Positions 1-8,519 of a DNA stretch of 64,000 nucleotides are shown here, in pieces. Within the stretch, counting starts at the first letter, position 1. Every line of letters starts with the position of its first letter. Both the position numbers and the translations under genes were made by a program. Under the pieces are notes generated by a model. It saw only the letters and a program-made list of their open reading frames with translations, ran no database searches and was not told the origin of the DNA. This DNA comes from Candidatus Villigracilaceae bacterium (GTDB lineage: Bacteria > Chloroflexota > Anaerolineae > Anaerolineales > Villigracilaceae): assembly GCA_026645935.1 (NCBI GenBank), contig JAPKMP010000002.1:230121-294120 (forward strand), written 5' to 3'.

Positions 1-998
1 GAAAACTGCAATCGGAAGAATCCGGCTTGAAATACTTCCTGCTCGGAGCGTTCGCCAGCGGATTCGTCGTTTATGGAACCGCTCTGATCTTTGGCGCGAC
101 AGGATCGACCAACCTGTCCGTGATTTTTACCCAAGCCGCATCAGTCGGGACCTCGAACCTGCTCCTAACCATTGGAGCCGCGCTTCTCCTGGTTGGATTC
201 GGCTTCAAGGTCGCCGCAGTCCCCTTCCACATGTGGACTCCCGATGTCTATCAGGGCGCGCCGACCTCCGTCACCGCCTTTATGGCGGCCGGCGCGAAGA
301 TCGCCGGTTTCGTGGCGTTATTCCGCGTGTTTGCCACCGCCTTCCCAAGTATTGCCTCCAACCTGACCGATATCCTCTGGGCGCTTTCCGCGTTGACGAT
401 GATCGTCGGTAATCTCATCGCCATCTCGCAGACCAATATCAAGCGCATGCTGGCATATTCGGCAATTGCGCATGCAGGTTATGTGCTCATGGCATTTGTT
501 CCATATGGGAATGAGACAGTGTCCGCCACTGCTGTTGCCGCAGGTTTGTTCTATCTTGCGGCGTACGCTCTCAGCAACTTCGGGTCGTGGGCTGTGGTGA
601 TCGCCCTTGAAAAATCGGAGGGACGCGGGCTTGGGATCGATGACTATGCTGGCCTGGCAAAGAAATATCCCGCTCTCGCCCTTTGCATGACCGTTTTCAT
701 GCTCTCCCTCATCGGCTTCCCGCCAACCCTCGGCATGGTGGGCAAGTTCTATCTCTTCCGTTCCGCCATCGCGGGCGGATTCACCGGCCTTGCCTTGATC
801 GGTGTGATCACTTCCCTTATCTCCGCATACTACTACCTGCGGGTCGTGGTCAACATGTACATGAAAGAAGGCGATCCCGATGTCGAGCGCGAACCCTGGC
901 TCGGACTCACAACATCCGTGACCGCAATCGCCACAGTGGTAGTGAGTTTTGTCCCGCAATTCCTTTTCCTGCTGGCTTATACAGCTGTCTTGCGATAA
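1..998 (+). CDS. nuoN: NADH-quinone oxidoreductase subunit N, C-terminal part
   Basis: Membrane subunit of respiratory complex I (ND2/antiporter-like fold), part of the proton-pumping arm. The reading frame is open from the window edge, so the start lies upstream. About 332 residues are visible and the family is usually near 480-500, so roughly a third is missing. Recognisable family stretches are SGLKYFLLGAFASG near the visible start, KVAAVPFHMWTPDVYQGAP carrying the conserved lysine of the proton path, and IKRMLAYSAIAHAGY. The rest is a run of hydrophobic helices. NuoN is normally the last gene of the nuo operon, which fits the intergenic region and tRNA promoter that follow. Confidence 0.96.
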   Translation, partial: KLQSEESGLKYFLLGAFASGFVVYGTALIFGATGSTNLSVIFTQAASVGTSNLLLTIGAALLLVGFGFKVAAVPFHMWTPDVYQGAPTSVTAFMAAGAKIAGFVALFRVFATAFPSIASNLTDILWALSALTMIVGNLIAISQTNIKRMLAYSAIAHAGYVLMAFVPYGNETVSATAVAAGLFYLAAYALSNFGSWAVVIALEKSEGRGLGIDDYAGLAKKYPALALCMTVFMLSLIGFPPTLGMVGKFYLFRSAIAGGFTGLALIGVITSLISAYYYLRVVVNMYMKEGDPDVEREPWLGLTTSVTAIATVVVSFVPQFLFLLAYTAVLR

Positions 999-1004
999 AT
1001 TTTG

Positions 1005-1032
1005 TTGACAGCATAATCCTTTGCGGTATAAT
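1005..1032 (+). promoter_or_regulatory. Promoter of tRNA-Lys
   Basis: A perfect -35 TTGACA (1005-1010) and perfect -10 TATAAT (1027-1032) are separated by 16 bp. Transcription would start near 1039, about ten bases before the tRNA. This is a strong sigma-70-type promoter, as expected for a stable RNA. Confidence 0.88.
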
Positions 1033-1048
1033 ACCGCCCGCACGAAAT

Positions 1049-1120
1049 GGCTCCGTAGCTCAATGGCAGAGCAGTTGACTCTTAATCAATTGGTTGAGCG
1101 TTCGACCCGCTCCGGAGTCA
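1049..1120 (+). tRNA. tRNA-Lys (anticodon CTT)
   Basis: Full cloverleaf: acceptor GGCTCCG pairs with CGGAGTC (one G-T), D arm GCTC/GAGC, anticodon stem GTTGA/TCAAT with loop CTCTTAA giving anticodon CTT, and T arm GAGCG-TTCGACC-CGCTC. The discriminator is A at 1120. CCA is not encoded, so it must be added after transcription. Confidence 0.95.
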
Positions 1121-1125
1121 CAGAG

Positions 1126-1153
1126 AAAAACATCCCTCGATTGGGATGTTTTT
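1126..1153 (+). terminator. Bidirectional terminator between tRNA-Lys and the PP2C gene
   Basis: An 11-bp stem (1126-1136 with 1143-1153) has a six-base loop. It ends in a T run on the plus strand and, read backwards, also on the minus strand. It can therefore end the tRNA transcript and the convergent phosphatase operon. Confidence 0.85.
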
Positions 1154-1195
1154 ACTTTTTATCGACAATTGCATCTCAGTGATTTACAAAACAGG

Positions 1196-2059
1196 TCATT
1201 CCCCGGTCAGCCAGCCGAACAGACCCTTCTTTGGCAGAGTTTCCTCCACCCGCGGCATCGCCAGGAGAACGACCGAAATGTTGTCGTGCCCGCCGCGTTC
1301 ATTGGCAAGGGCAACCAATGCCTCGGCTGCGGATTTCAGATCGCGCTTCCCGCGGATGACCTGCTGGATCTCATCGTCCCATACCAGGTCGGTTAAGCCA
1401 TCGGTGCAGATCAAGATCGTATCGCCTGGTTCGAGTTGGAAACCTTGATTATTGATCGATTCCTCATCGGTTTCGTTGTTATCGATGCGCAGACGAAAAT
1501 CCACTTCGGGCAGGCGCAGACCCCCAAGGTGGCGGCGGATGACGTGAACGTTTGGGTGGTCGCGCATTTGTTCCGCGGTGATGATCCCTTTTTCGAATGC
1601 CTCCTGCACCCAGGTGTGATCTATCGTCAATTGCTGAATGAACTTTCCACGCAGGAGATATACACGCGAATCGCCCACATAACCGATGTAAAGCCGGTTC
1701 TCGATCACCCACACACAGGCGCAGGTCGCTCCCATGCCCTGTTCTTCAGCCTTGCCCGCGGAGTGCGATGCAATCGCCTGGCTGGCGTCGTGAATGGCGT
1801 TCTCCATGATCTTGATCGGCTTGCGCGCATTGCTTTCCGCCACATGCATGCTGATGTAGTTGACCGCCAATTCCGCCGCCACTTCTCCGGCGCGGTGGCC
1901 GCCGATTCCGTCCGCGACAACTGCGAAGATCGAGGGACGCGGGTCGTCCTTCCCCAATTGGAAGGATGAGACAGCATAACGGTCCTCGTTGTTCTTGCCT
2001 GAGAGGCCCGCATGACTGAGGGCGGCTATGTGCAAGTGGGCAAGCGTGGTACGGATCAT
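1196..2059 (-). CDS. PP2C-family protein serine/threonine phosphatase
   Basis: Metal-dependent (PPM/PP2C) phosphatase of the PrpC/Stp type, which removes phosphate from Ser/Thr and opposes Hanks-type kinases. The 287-residue product has the family's metal-binding motifs in order: NEDR near residue 24, ADGIGGH near 49, GDSR in mid-protein, TDGLTD and GGHDNIS near the C-terminus. The start is the ATG overlapping the stop of the upstream FHA gene as ATGA, so the two are translationally coupled. The reading frame stays open further upstream, but that stretch lies inside the FHA domain coding region and has no phosphatase similarity. It is the last gene of a three-gene operon; no kinase is in view. 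Confidence 0.93.
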   Translation of the reverse strand: MIRTTLAHLHIAALSHAGLSGKNNEDRYAVSSFQLGKDDPRPSIFAVVADGIGGHRAGEVAAELAVNYISMHVAESNARKPIKIMENAIHDASQAIASHSAGKAEEQGMGATCACVWVIENRLYIGYVGDSRVYLLRGKFIQQLTIDHTWVQEAFEKGIITAEQMRDHPNVHVIRRHLGGLRLPEVDFRLRIDNNETDEESINNQGFQLEPGDTILICTDGLTDLVWDDEIQQVIRGKRDLKSAAEALVALANERGGHDNISVVLLAMPRVEETLPKKGLFGWLTGE

Positions 2060-3975
2060 TCTTCGGGATTTACAGGGATAATTTTGGGGGTTCGCAGAGG
2101 TGGGGGAGTCCTCAGCATGAATCGATACTTTAATTGACCAAAGTTTACCATATCCCCATGCTCCAACCGGTAGCCCTCTCGGGGGATAAGATCGTAGTTC
2201 ACCCACGTCCCCGCGATGGATTGGACATCCTGCAGCAGGTACCCGCCGTCATCGGTGGCGCGGATGCGGGCATGCACAGGCGAAATGGATGGATCATCCA
2301 GAATTTGTGTGCATTGCACCGGATCGGTGCCGATCAGGATTTCCTTCCCATTCAAAGGAATGGGCGGGATGGCGGCATACTGACCATCGTTTTGGAGTCT
2401 TACGAGCGAAGCCGCCGCCTCGGCTTCCACTGTTTTATCTGTTTTGCTTTTTCTGGGTCTGGATTGCCGCCTTGGCTTTTTCTCTTTCACAGCCGGAGCC
2501 GATTCTGTCATAATGGAAATCGACTGGGTGAGCGGGTCGTTTTGCGCGCGACGTTCCTCCTGAACAGCGCGCAATGAGAGGAATCTAAATCTGCCGCCGA
2601 GCAGGATGGCGAACAACACAAGCCCGGCAAAAACGATCGCCCCGAACGTGAGCTGCGACCGGTATTTTGCTAGGAATGCAGCGGGTCCGCTGGGCGGTTT
2701 GATAACCGTGACCACCACAGGCAGAGGCATGCTGGTCTTGCTCAAGCCGAGCGTATCCACCGCCTCGACCATGATCTGATGTTCCCCGCTGATTGCATAG
2801 GCGGTAAGGTCCCAGGTGAACTCATTGAACGGTTCAGATGTGTTTTCATCCATGACCGTTCCATCCACGTACAGGGTTGTGCGCGCGAGCGCGCGATTGT
2901 ACCCGTCGGGGAATTCGACGATGATCTGGATTTTTTGGGAATCAGGCAACAGAACTTCCGTATTGAACGGGTCGTCGGGCGGAGCCTGCCGTGTGATCTG
3001 CATGGCTGGCGAAACAGGAATCGGGTTGGGTGGCTGGATGTTCAAATCGAACATTTGCGCATCCGAAGTAACCGTTCCTGCAGAGGGCAGAGTCACCTGA
3101 ACGACAAGGTTGTGTTCGCCGGAAAAATTCAACCGCGAGTCATATTTGAGGTGATAGATTCTGCGCAATGGCGCAAAATAAACTTCGGGGTCTGGGAAGC
3201 GTTCCTCGCCTGAGAATTGGAACATGCTCCCGCCTGTCTGGATGGCAAGATTGTTGAAGACAGCCGCGCTTGTGGTGGTGAAGGTCGTGTTTGCATCCAC
3301 ATACCATACAAAGACACGGATCTTGTTATCGACCGCGCGTTGGATGATGGGTTCGAGGTCTGCAGCGAGGTTCGGATTTTCCATTTGCGGCGTGATGAAG
3401 AGCACGGCGCGTTTCACTCCGATGCGCGGGGTCTGGGCGCTGACCACATCCAGCGCGGAAACGAGCGATTGCAGGTTGGGGTTCGCTCCACGCAGGTCCG
3501 GTTGGAATCCCTGCAAGCCGACGATGAAATCTGTTGGAGAAGCATGGTTGATGACAGGTCCCGCCTGGCTGACGAGACTCAGATCATCGGGCAGGTCAGG
3601 AGGACGCGATTGCGCCCATTGGATGATGACCTGCGATACGCGTTGGAATCGCGAGATTCCGTTCGCGTTCCTTGCATCCAGCGCCTCTCCCTGGTTGAAT
3701 GCAACCGCCAATTGCAGGGGAATCGCCATTTCGTTGAAGCTCACGGCCGGGAGGGATTGTCCGTTTTCGAGAACAGTGACAGCTTCGGGTTTGAGTCCCG
3801 AGGCGAAGATTCCGCTTGAGTCGGTCACATCCACAAACCCCGAAATTTCCGGGAAGGCCGATGTGTCCACATTGTATAAGGTGGCAGACGCAGTGAACTG
3901 GTCCTGCGCGAGGGCGGGAATCGTGACGCCGAGGATCAGGCTTGTCGCAAAAAGGGCGAGGAAAAATCTACGCAT
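2056..3975 (-). CDS. Membrane-anchored VWA-like protein with C-terminal FHA domain
   Basis: A 639-residue protein. It has a signal peptide (hydrophobic run after MRRFF, ending ALAQ), a large extracytoplasmic region resembling VWFA-related domains, one transmembrane helix near residues 440-465, a basic linker (KKPRRQSRPRKS), and a cytoplasmic FHA domain from about 533 with the pattern LIGTDP, SISPVHARI and GTWVNYD. FHA domains bind phosphothreonine, so the protein could link an outside sensor to Ser/Thr phosphorylation inside, together with the adjacent PP2C enzyme. The VWA-like part shows no clear DxSxS metal site. It overlaps the gene upstream by 8 bp and the phosphatase downstream by 4 bp. 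Confidence 0.85.
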   Translation of the reverse strand: MRRFFLALFATSLILGVTIPALAQDQFTASATLYNVDTSAFPEISGFVDVTDSSGIFASGLKPEAVTVLENGQSLPAVSFNEMAIPLQLAVAFNQGEALDARNANGISRFQRVSQVIIQWAQSRPPDLPDDLSLVSQAGPVINHASPTDFIVGLQGFQPDLRGANPNLQSLVSALDVVSAQTPRIGVKRAVLFITPQMENPNLAADLEPIIQRAVDNKIRVFVWYVDANTTFTTTSAAVFNNLAIQTGGSMFQFSGEERFPDPEVYFAPLRRIYHLKYDSRLNFSGEHNLVVQVTLPSAGTVTSDAQMFDLNIQPPNPIPVSPAMQITRQAPPDDPFNTEVLLPDSQKIQIIVEFPDGYNRALARTTLYVDGTVMDENTSEPFNEFTWDLTAYAISGEHQIMVEAVDTLGLSKTSMPLPVVVTVIKPPSGPAAFLAKYRSQLTFGAIVFAGLVLFAILLGGRFRFLSLRAVQEERRAQNDPLTQSISIMTESAPAVKEKKPRRQSRPRKSKTDKTVEAEAAASLVRLQNDGQYAAIPPIPLNGKEILIGTDPVQCTQILDDPSISPVHARIRATDDGGYLLQDVQSIAGTWVNYDLIPREGYRLEHGDMVNFGQLKYRFMLRTPPPLRTPKIIPVNPEE

Positions 3976-4897
3976 CAGCCTGCGTGAGAACGGGCGTGTT
4001 TTCCGATGGCTTGGTAAGTTGCAAGTAGGAGAGCGCCCATGAAGTCTTCATGTACGCCGTGAGAACGCCGTTCAAGAAAATGAAGACAGGCAGATACAAG
4101 CCGCAGCATGCGATGGAGAACCACGCCGTTGGCGGCAAGGCATCGCCTGGGCGGAAGTCCATCATCCCGATCGCGCCGGGAATTACCGCTGCAACGATTG
4201 GCAGGGCAAAGATGAAACCGATGATGGCTCCGCCGATGCCGAGCACGAGCGAAAGCACGATCATGCCGCCGATGTCGGATTTGGCGATCTCCCATCCGCG
4301 TTTGAAGCCGTCCATCAGGGTGAGATCTTCAGCCACGATCGCCGCCTGTCCCTGTTCGAGTATGATGCCCACCGCCCATGCCACGGGGATGATGAGGCAG
4401 ATGAGCGGAATCAAACAGACGAAGCCGATTCCCGCAGTGGCAACACCCAGCAGAATGATCGGCAAAAAGATGACAAGGAAGGCAAGCCCCACGAGGAGAT
4501 TCATACCGAAGAAGCGCCAGAAATACGGCATACTTTCGGACCAAAGTTCCGCAAACATCAACGACGGCGCGCCGCCTTCCACCTTGTAGACCCCCTTGAG
4601 AATGCCGATGCGCCCCATCATCCCCAATGCATAGAAGGCGAAGGAGATGATTAATATCGCAACACATGCCAGGATGATGATTAGCATGTATTGCTGGAAG
4701 AACTCAACAGCTTGCCCGCCAAAGCGTTCCACATCGCCCTGGAAGGGCTGGGTATCGCCGCCGCCTGACGAACCTCCGTTGTTGCCACCCCCGTTGCTGT
4801 TGGCAAAACCCGCAAAAATCCCGAAGATCCATAGAACCTTGTGGTTCCAGATGATCTGCCAGGAACGGGTGAAGATCTTTCCGAGGTCGATTTTCAT
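3968..4897 (-). CDS. Polytopic membrane protein of unknown function
   Basis: About 309 residues beginning MKIDLGKIF. I chose this start because AGGAG lies at a normal distance before it; a longer frame has no ribosome site. An opening amphipathic segment (SWQIIWNHKVLWIFG) is followed by a Gly/Asn/Ser-rich loop and then several long hydrophobic helices, probably five or six. I do not recognise a catalytic motif. It is the first gene of the operon with the FHA and PP2C genes, so a role in the same envelope signalling or stress system is a reasonable inference, but nothing in the sequence proves it. Confidence 0.75.
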   Translation of the reverse strand: MKIDLGKIFTRSWQIIWNHKVLWIFGIFAGFANSNGGGNNGGSSGGGDTQPFQGDVERFGGQAVEFFQQYMLIIILACVAILIISFAFYALGMMGRIGILKGVYKVEGGAPSLMFAELWSESMPYFWRFFGMNLLVGLAFLVIFLPIILLGVATAGIGFVCLIPLICLIIPVAWAVGIILEQGQAAIVAEDLTLMDGFKRGWEIAKSDIGGMIVLSLVLGIGGAIIGFIFALPIVAAVIPGAIGMMDFRPGDALPPTAWFSIACCGLYLPVFIFLNGVLTAYMKTSWALSYLQLTKPSENTPVLTQADA

Positions 4898-5063
4898 GTC
4901 AATCTCCTGAGGGCGGCGTGCGCTTTCCCACCGCAAAACCGTTTAAATCATACACTACTCAAAGGTTTCCGTCCACGTGGGGTATTTGCCGTCGGGGCGC
5001 GGAATTAAATTATTTTCCGCCCCTTTCTGGTATCATCCCAACATTCCCGTCAGGAGAACACGA

Positions 5064-6461
5064 ATGTCCGCCGCTGAATTCGATACATTCCTTCGAAAAT
5101 ATCCCGCCTACAAGGACACCAAACTCATAGACGATCTCCGAAAGAGCGATTACGCCCGGCTCGACGCGGGCGAACATGTCTATCTCGATTACACTGGCGG
5201 CGGAATCTATGCCGAGTCGCAGGTTCGAAAACATCACCAATTGCTCAAGGAAAACGTCTTCGGTAACCCGCATTCTTCCAACCCGACCTCGCTCGCCGCC
5301 ACGCATCTGGTCGAAGGCGCGCGCGATTACATCCTCAAATTTTTCAACGCCGATCCCGGTGAATATCTCGCCATTTTCACACCCAATGCCAGCGGCGCGT
5401 TGAAACTCGTCGGCGAAAGTTATCCCTTCCCGAACGGGCGTTACCTTTTGACTTTCGACAACCACAATTCAGTGAACGGGATTCGCGAATTCGCCCACGT
5501 GCGCGGGGCGGAAGTGACTTATATCCCGGTCATGCTGCCTGAAATGCGAGTCGACACCTCCCAACTCGAAGCAGAGTTGGCTCGCCCTTCCAAAGCGGGT
5601 CATAACCTGTTTGCTTTTCCCGCTCAATCGAACTTCTCCTCCGTCAAGCACCCGCTCGAGTGGATCGAAAAAGCCCAAGCTCACGGCTGGGATGTCCTGC
5701 TCGACGCGGCTGCATTCGTCCCAACCAGCAAACTTGACCTGAGCATGGTCAAACCGGATTTCGTTCCCATTTCTTTCTACAAGATCTTCGGTTATCCCAC
5801 AGGGCTCGGCGCACTGATCGCCAGAAAAGAAGCCTTGGCAAAACTTCATCGTCCCTGGTTTGCAGGCGGGACGATCACTGTCGCATCGGTGCAGGGCGAC
5901 AGATACTATCTCGCCGAAGGTGCGCCTGCCTTTGAAGATGGAACGCTCGATTATTTGAACATCCCTGCATTGGAAATCGGCTTGAAGCACATTGAATCCA
6001 TTGGCTATGATGTCATCGGTGAACGCGTCAAGTCGTTGACCGGCTGGCTGTTGGACAATCTCACCGCCATGAAACACAGCAACGGCGTGCCCTTGGTTCG
6101 GGTCTTTGGACCGACATCAACAGAAGGAAGAGGCGGGGCGGTCACGGTCAACTTTTACGACAAGAACGATCAAGCCTTCGATCATCGCTTCATCGAAAGT
6201 GAAGCCAACAAAGTGAACATCTCCCTTCGCACGGGATGTTTTTGCAATCCCGGTGCAGGTGAAGTGGCTCTCGGCATTTCGCGCGTGGAACTGGATGTTT
6301 GCTTTACCTCGCCCGGTCACGAAGACCGTTTGACCCTCGATGATTTCCGTTTGTGCATCGACGGCAAATCCTCCGGCGCGGTGCGCATTTCGGTGGGTAT
6401 GGTCACGAATTTCAACGATGTGCAGGCGTTCCTTGCCTTTGCGAGGGGTTTGCTGGCATAA
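5064..6461 (+). CDS. Class V aminotransferase-fold PLP enzyme, MoCo-sulfurase-like
   Basis: A 465-residue PLP-dependent enzyme of the NifS/class V fold. LDYTGGGIY and NPHSSNPTS near the N-terminus, SFYKIFGYPTGLGAL carrying the presumed Schiff-base lysine, and RTGCFCNPGAGE carrying the persulfide-type cysteine all match molybdenum cofactor sulfurase N-terminal domains more closely than IscS or SufS. It would move sulfur from cysteine to an acceptor. No MOSC domain is attached, so the acceptor is unknown. The start ATG is preceded by CAGGAG; the upstream in-frame extension is non-coding. A molybdopterin enzyme (sulfite-oxidase-like) lies 27 kb away, which is only loosely suggestive. Confidence 0.85.
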   Translation: MSAAEFDTFLRKYPAYKDTKLIDDLRKSDYARLDAGEHVYLDYTGGGIYAESQVRKHHQLLKENVFGNPHSSNPTSLAATHLVEGARDYILKFFNADPGEYLAIFTPNASGALKLVGESYPFPNGRYLLTFDNHNSVNGIREFAHVRGAEVTYIPVMLPEMRVDTSQLEAELARPSKAGHNLFAFPAQSNFSSVKHPLEWIEKAQAHGWDVLLDAAAFVPTSKLDLSMVKPDFVPISFYKIFGYPTGLGALIARKEALAKLHRPWFAGGTITVASVQGDRYYLAEGAPAFEDGTLDYLNIPALEIGLKHIESIGYDVIGERVKSLTGWLLDNLTAMKHSNGVPLVRVFGPTSTEGRGGAVTVNFYDKNDQAFDHRFIESEANKVNISLRTGCFCNPGAGEVALGISRVELDVCFTSPGHEDRLTLDDFRLCIDGKSSGAVRISVGMVTNFNDVQAFLAFARGLLA

Positions 6462-6519
6462 ATTGCAATGTGTAAGATCTCGTGTTCTTTGCGTTCTCTG
6501 TGATCGAAAGCCGCTTGGT

Positions 6520-7020
6520 ATGAGCATCCAAAGCATCCATCTCATGTACGAATACAACTACTGGACGAGCGGACGAATCCTCTCTGCTGCGGCGAAGGTG
6601 ACTCAGGAACAATTCCTTGCGCCTGTGGCATTCCCCTACAGCAGCCTGCGGGAGACCCTGCTTCATATTGTCGACGGCGAATACGGCTGGTGGGGATTGT
6701 TCGAGCAGAATACCTTTCTTGAATTGAACTGGGAAGGTTTCCCCAACTTCGCATCCATTGAGAAAAAATTTCATGAAGAGGAAAAAGCCTTGCGCGCCTA
6801 CCTTAACCGGCTGACCGACGCGGATATGGAAAGTCATCTTAGGTATACGGTCGAAGGCGGGATCCAGCGCGACCGCATCCTCTGGCATTGTCTGTATCAC
6901 CTTGTCAATCACGGCACACAGCATCGCAGCGAAGCCGCCGCCATCCTCACAAGTTTCAACGCCTCCCCCGGCGACATCGATTTCACCTTGTTCCTCAACG
7001 AATATATAAAAGCGAAATAG
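6520..7020 (+). CDS. DinB-like four-helix metal-binding protein
   Basis: 166 residues with the DinB/YfiT pattern: YNYWTSGRIL at the N-terminus, LLHIVDGEYGWW in mid-protein, and HCLYHLVNHGTQHRSE near the C-terminus. The three helix-borne histidines that bind a divalent metal in this family sit in LLHIVDGE and in HxxxHRSE. Many members are thiol-dependent transferases, but this one cannot be assigned a substrate. The start is chosen at MSIQSIH; there is no strong ribosome site, and a second ATG lies eight codons later. Confidence 0.82.
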   Translation: MSIQSIHLMYEYNYWTSGRILSAAAKVTQEQFLAPVAFPYSSLRETLLHIVDGEYGWWGLFEQNTFLELNWEGFPNFASIEKKFHEEEKALRAYLNRLTDADMESHLRYTVEGGIQRDRILWHCLYHLVNHGTQHRSEAAAILTSFNASPGDIDFTLFLNEYIKAK

Positions 7021-7034
7021 CAAAAGAAATTCCC

Positions 7035-8519
7035 ATGCTCAAAAGGATTATCGGATTTTTCGTTATCGCCGCCGTCTCCCTCATCGGGTCGTATGGCATT
7101 AATTCCAATTTTTTCGATTTGATGACACGCTCACCCATCGACCGGAAGTTGATGGTTTTCTTTCTGGCGTGCGCGTTGACCTTCATCCTGTTCATGGTCT
7201 GGGTTGACGGGCTGAAGACCGGTTGGAAGTGGAACCCGCCCCGTTTGACGCCGGACTCCCTGCTCGATAACCTTCCAGGCATTGTCCTGGCGATCCTATT
7301 TTGCCTGGTCTACCTCCGTTTCGCAGTCACATTGAATAACTTTGGCGTTGGGCAGGTGGATAACCTTTTCGATGCGGATGTCGCTTCGTGGATGCGGCGC
7401 ATCTCCTTCGAAGATGTTCGGGATTTCGAAATGCGCGGACCGCATCCCTTCACGTATTTCATCTTCCGCCCCTTTGGGTTGACCCTCAACCTCTTTACGA
7501 ACGACCCGACCTTTTCCGCGATTCTCTTCAACGCCCTGGCTGGCGGATTGTGCGTCTATCTCATGTGGCTGCTGGTCAAACGCAAGTTCGGGAGCAAGAC
7601 GTACGCGTTTTTGATGGCATTCTTCCTTGGTGCAAGCGCTTCCCATTTCTGCTTCGGGAGCGTCATCGAGACCTATATATATTCCGCTTTGGTTTTGCTA
7701 TTATTCATCCTGCTTGCCGAGAGGGAAGGCACATCAAGTTTCGCATTGGTCGCTGTGGGAGTCGTCACCTTCGGTATTACTTTGACGAACTTTGTTCAGA
7801 ACCTGTTCGGTTTTATTGTCTCCCGTCCGCGTTGGAAGGAGATCATCCGTTTTGCGGGTTGGGCGATCTCGATCTCCCTGATCCTGACCTATTTGCACGC
7901 ATATTTCTATCCCGCAAGTAAATTGTTCTTCCTTGTGCCCGATGTGCAGAACGAGGACAAGTTCTTCCTGGACATTCTCCTCCTGCCGGATTGGATGATC
8001 GAAGGGCGCCTTTTCTACCTGGCGCGGACGCTTCTCTTGTACAGCGTCATTGCGCCCAAAGTTTTCATCCTCACCACTGAAGTGGGAAGTACGATTCCAG
8101 AATTCCGGTTTTACAAAATTTCACCCGGCGTTTTCCATCAGACAAATTACGACGGGCTTGGACAAATCCTTGCCATCGCATGGGCAATATTGCTGGCCGT
8201 CTCGGGAGCGGTCTTCCTTTGGCGGCTATTTCGCGAGAAAAAGATTGAAATGCCTCTCGCATTTGCCTTGTGCCTCCTGTTCAACTTCGCCATCCATGTC
8301 AATTACGGGCAGGAATTGTTTCTGTATTCCCCGGATTGGACCTACGCACTGATCCTGTTCGCCGCTTATGGTTTATCCCCCTTCGCGAAGAACCGCCTCT
8401 TTCAAGCCGCGATGCTGGTCTTCCTTCTTTTGCTGGCGTACAACCAATGGAATTTTATGAGCATCATCCTTCGATCGCTTGAAGAATATGCCCTGACGCT
8501 TCCGCCTGTCATCCCGTAG
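7035..8519 (+). CDS. Polytopic membrane protein, possible GT-C glycosyltransferase
   Basis: 494 residues made largely of hydrophobic helices, I estimate ten or more. A charged first loop (NLFDADVASWMRRI, then GPHPFTYFIFRPFG) is arranged as in GT-C membrane glycosyltransferases, where an acidic residue in the first outside loop is catalytic. No family is firmly recognised. It begins 14 bp after the DinB-like gene and its 3' end overlaps the convergent GT87 gene by 11 bp. Confidence 0.65.
   Translation: MLKRIIGFFVIAAVSLIGSYGINSNFFDLMTRSPIDRKLMVFFLACALTFILFMVWVDGLKTGWKWNPPRLTPDSLLDNLPGIVLAILFCLVYLRFAVTLNNFGVGQVDNLFDADVASWMRRISFEDVRDFEMRGPHPFTYFIFRPFGLTLNLFTNDPTFSAILFNALAGGLCVYLMWLLVKRKFGSKTYAFLMAFFLGASASHFCFGSVIETYIYSALVLLLFILLAEREGTSSFALVAVGVVTFGITLTNFVQNLFGFIVSRPRWKEIIRFAGWAISISLILTYLHAYFYPASKLFFLVPDVQNEDKFFLDILLLPDWMIEGRLFYLARTLLLYSVIAPKVFILTTEVGSTIPEFRFYKISPGVFHQTNYDGLGQILAIAWAILLAVSGAVFLWRLFREKKIEMPLAFALCLLFNFAIHVNYGQELFLYSPDWTYALILFAAYGLSPFAKNRLFQAAMLVFLLLLAYNQWNFMSIILRSLEEYALTLPPVIP

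Noticed and set aside
318..1043. Long minus-strand frame across nuoN
   Set aside because: It is antisense to a clear nuoN and its product is rich in His, Cys and Arg with no membrane or domain pattern.
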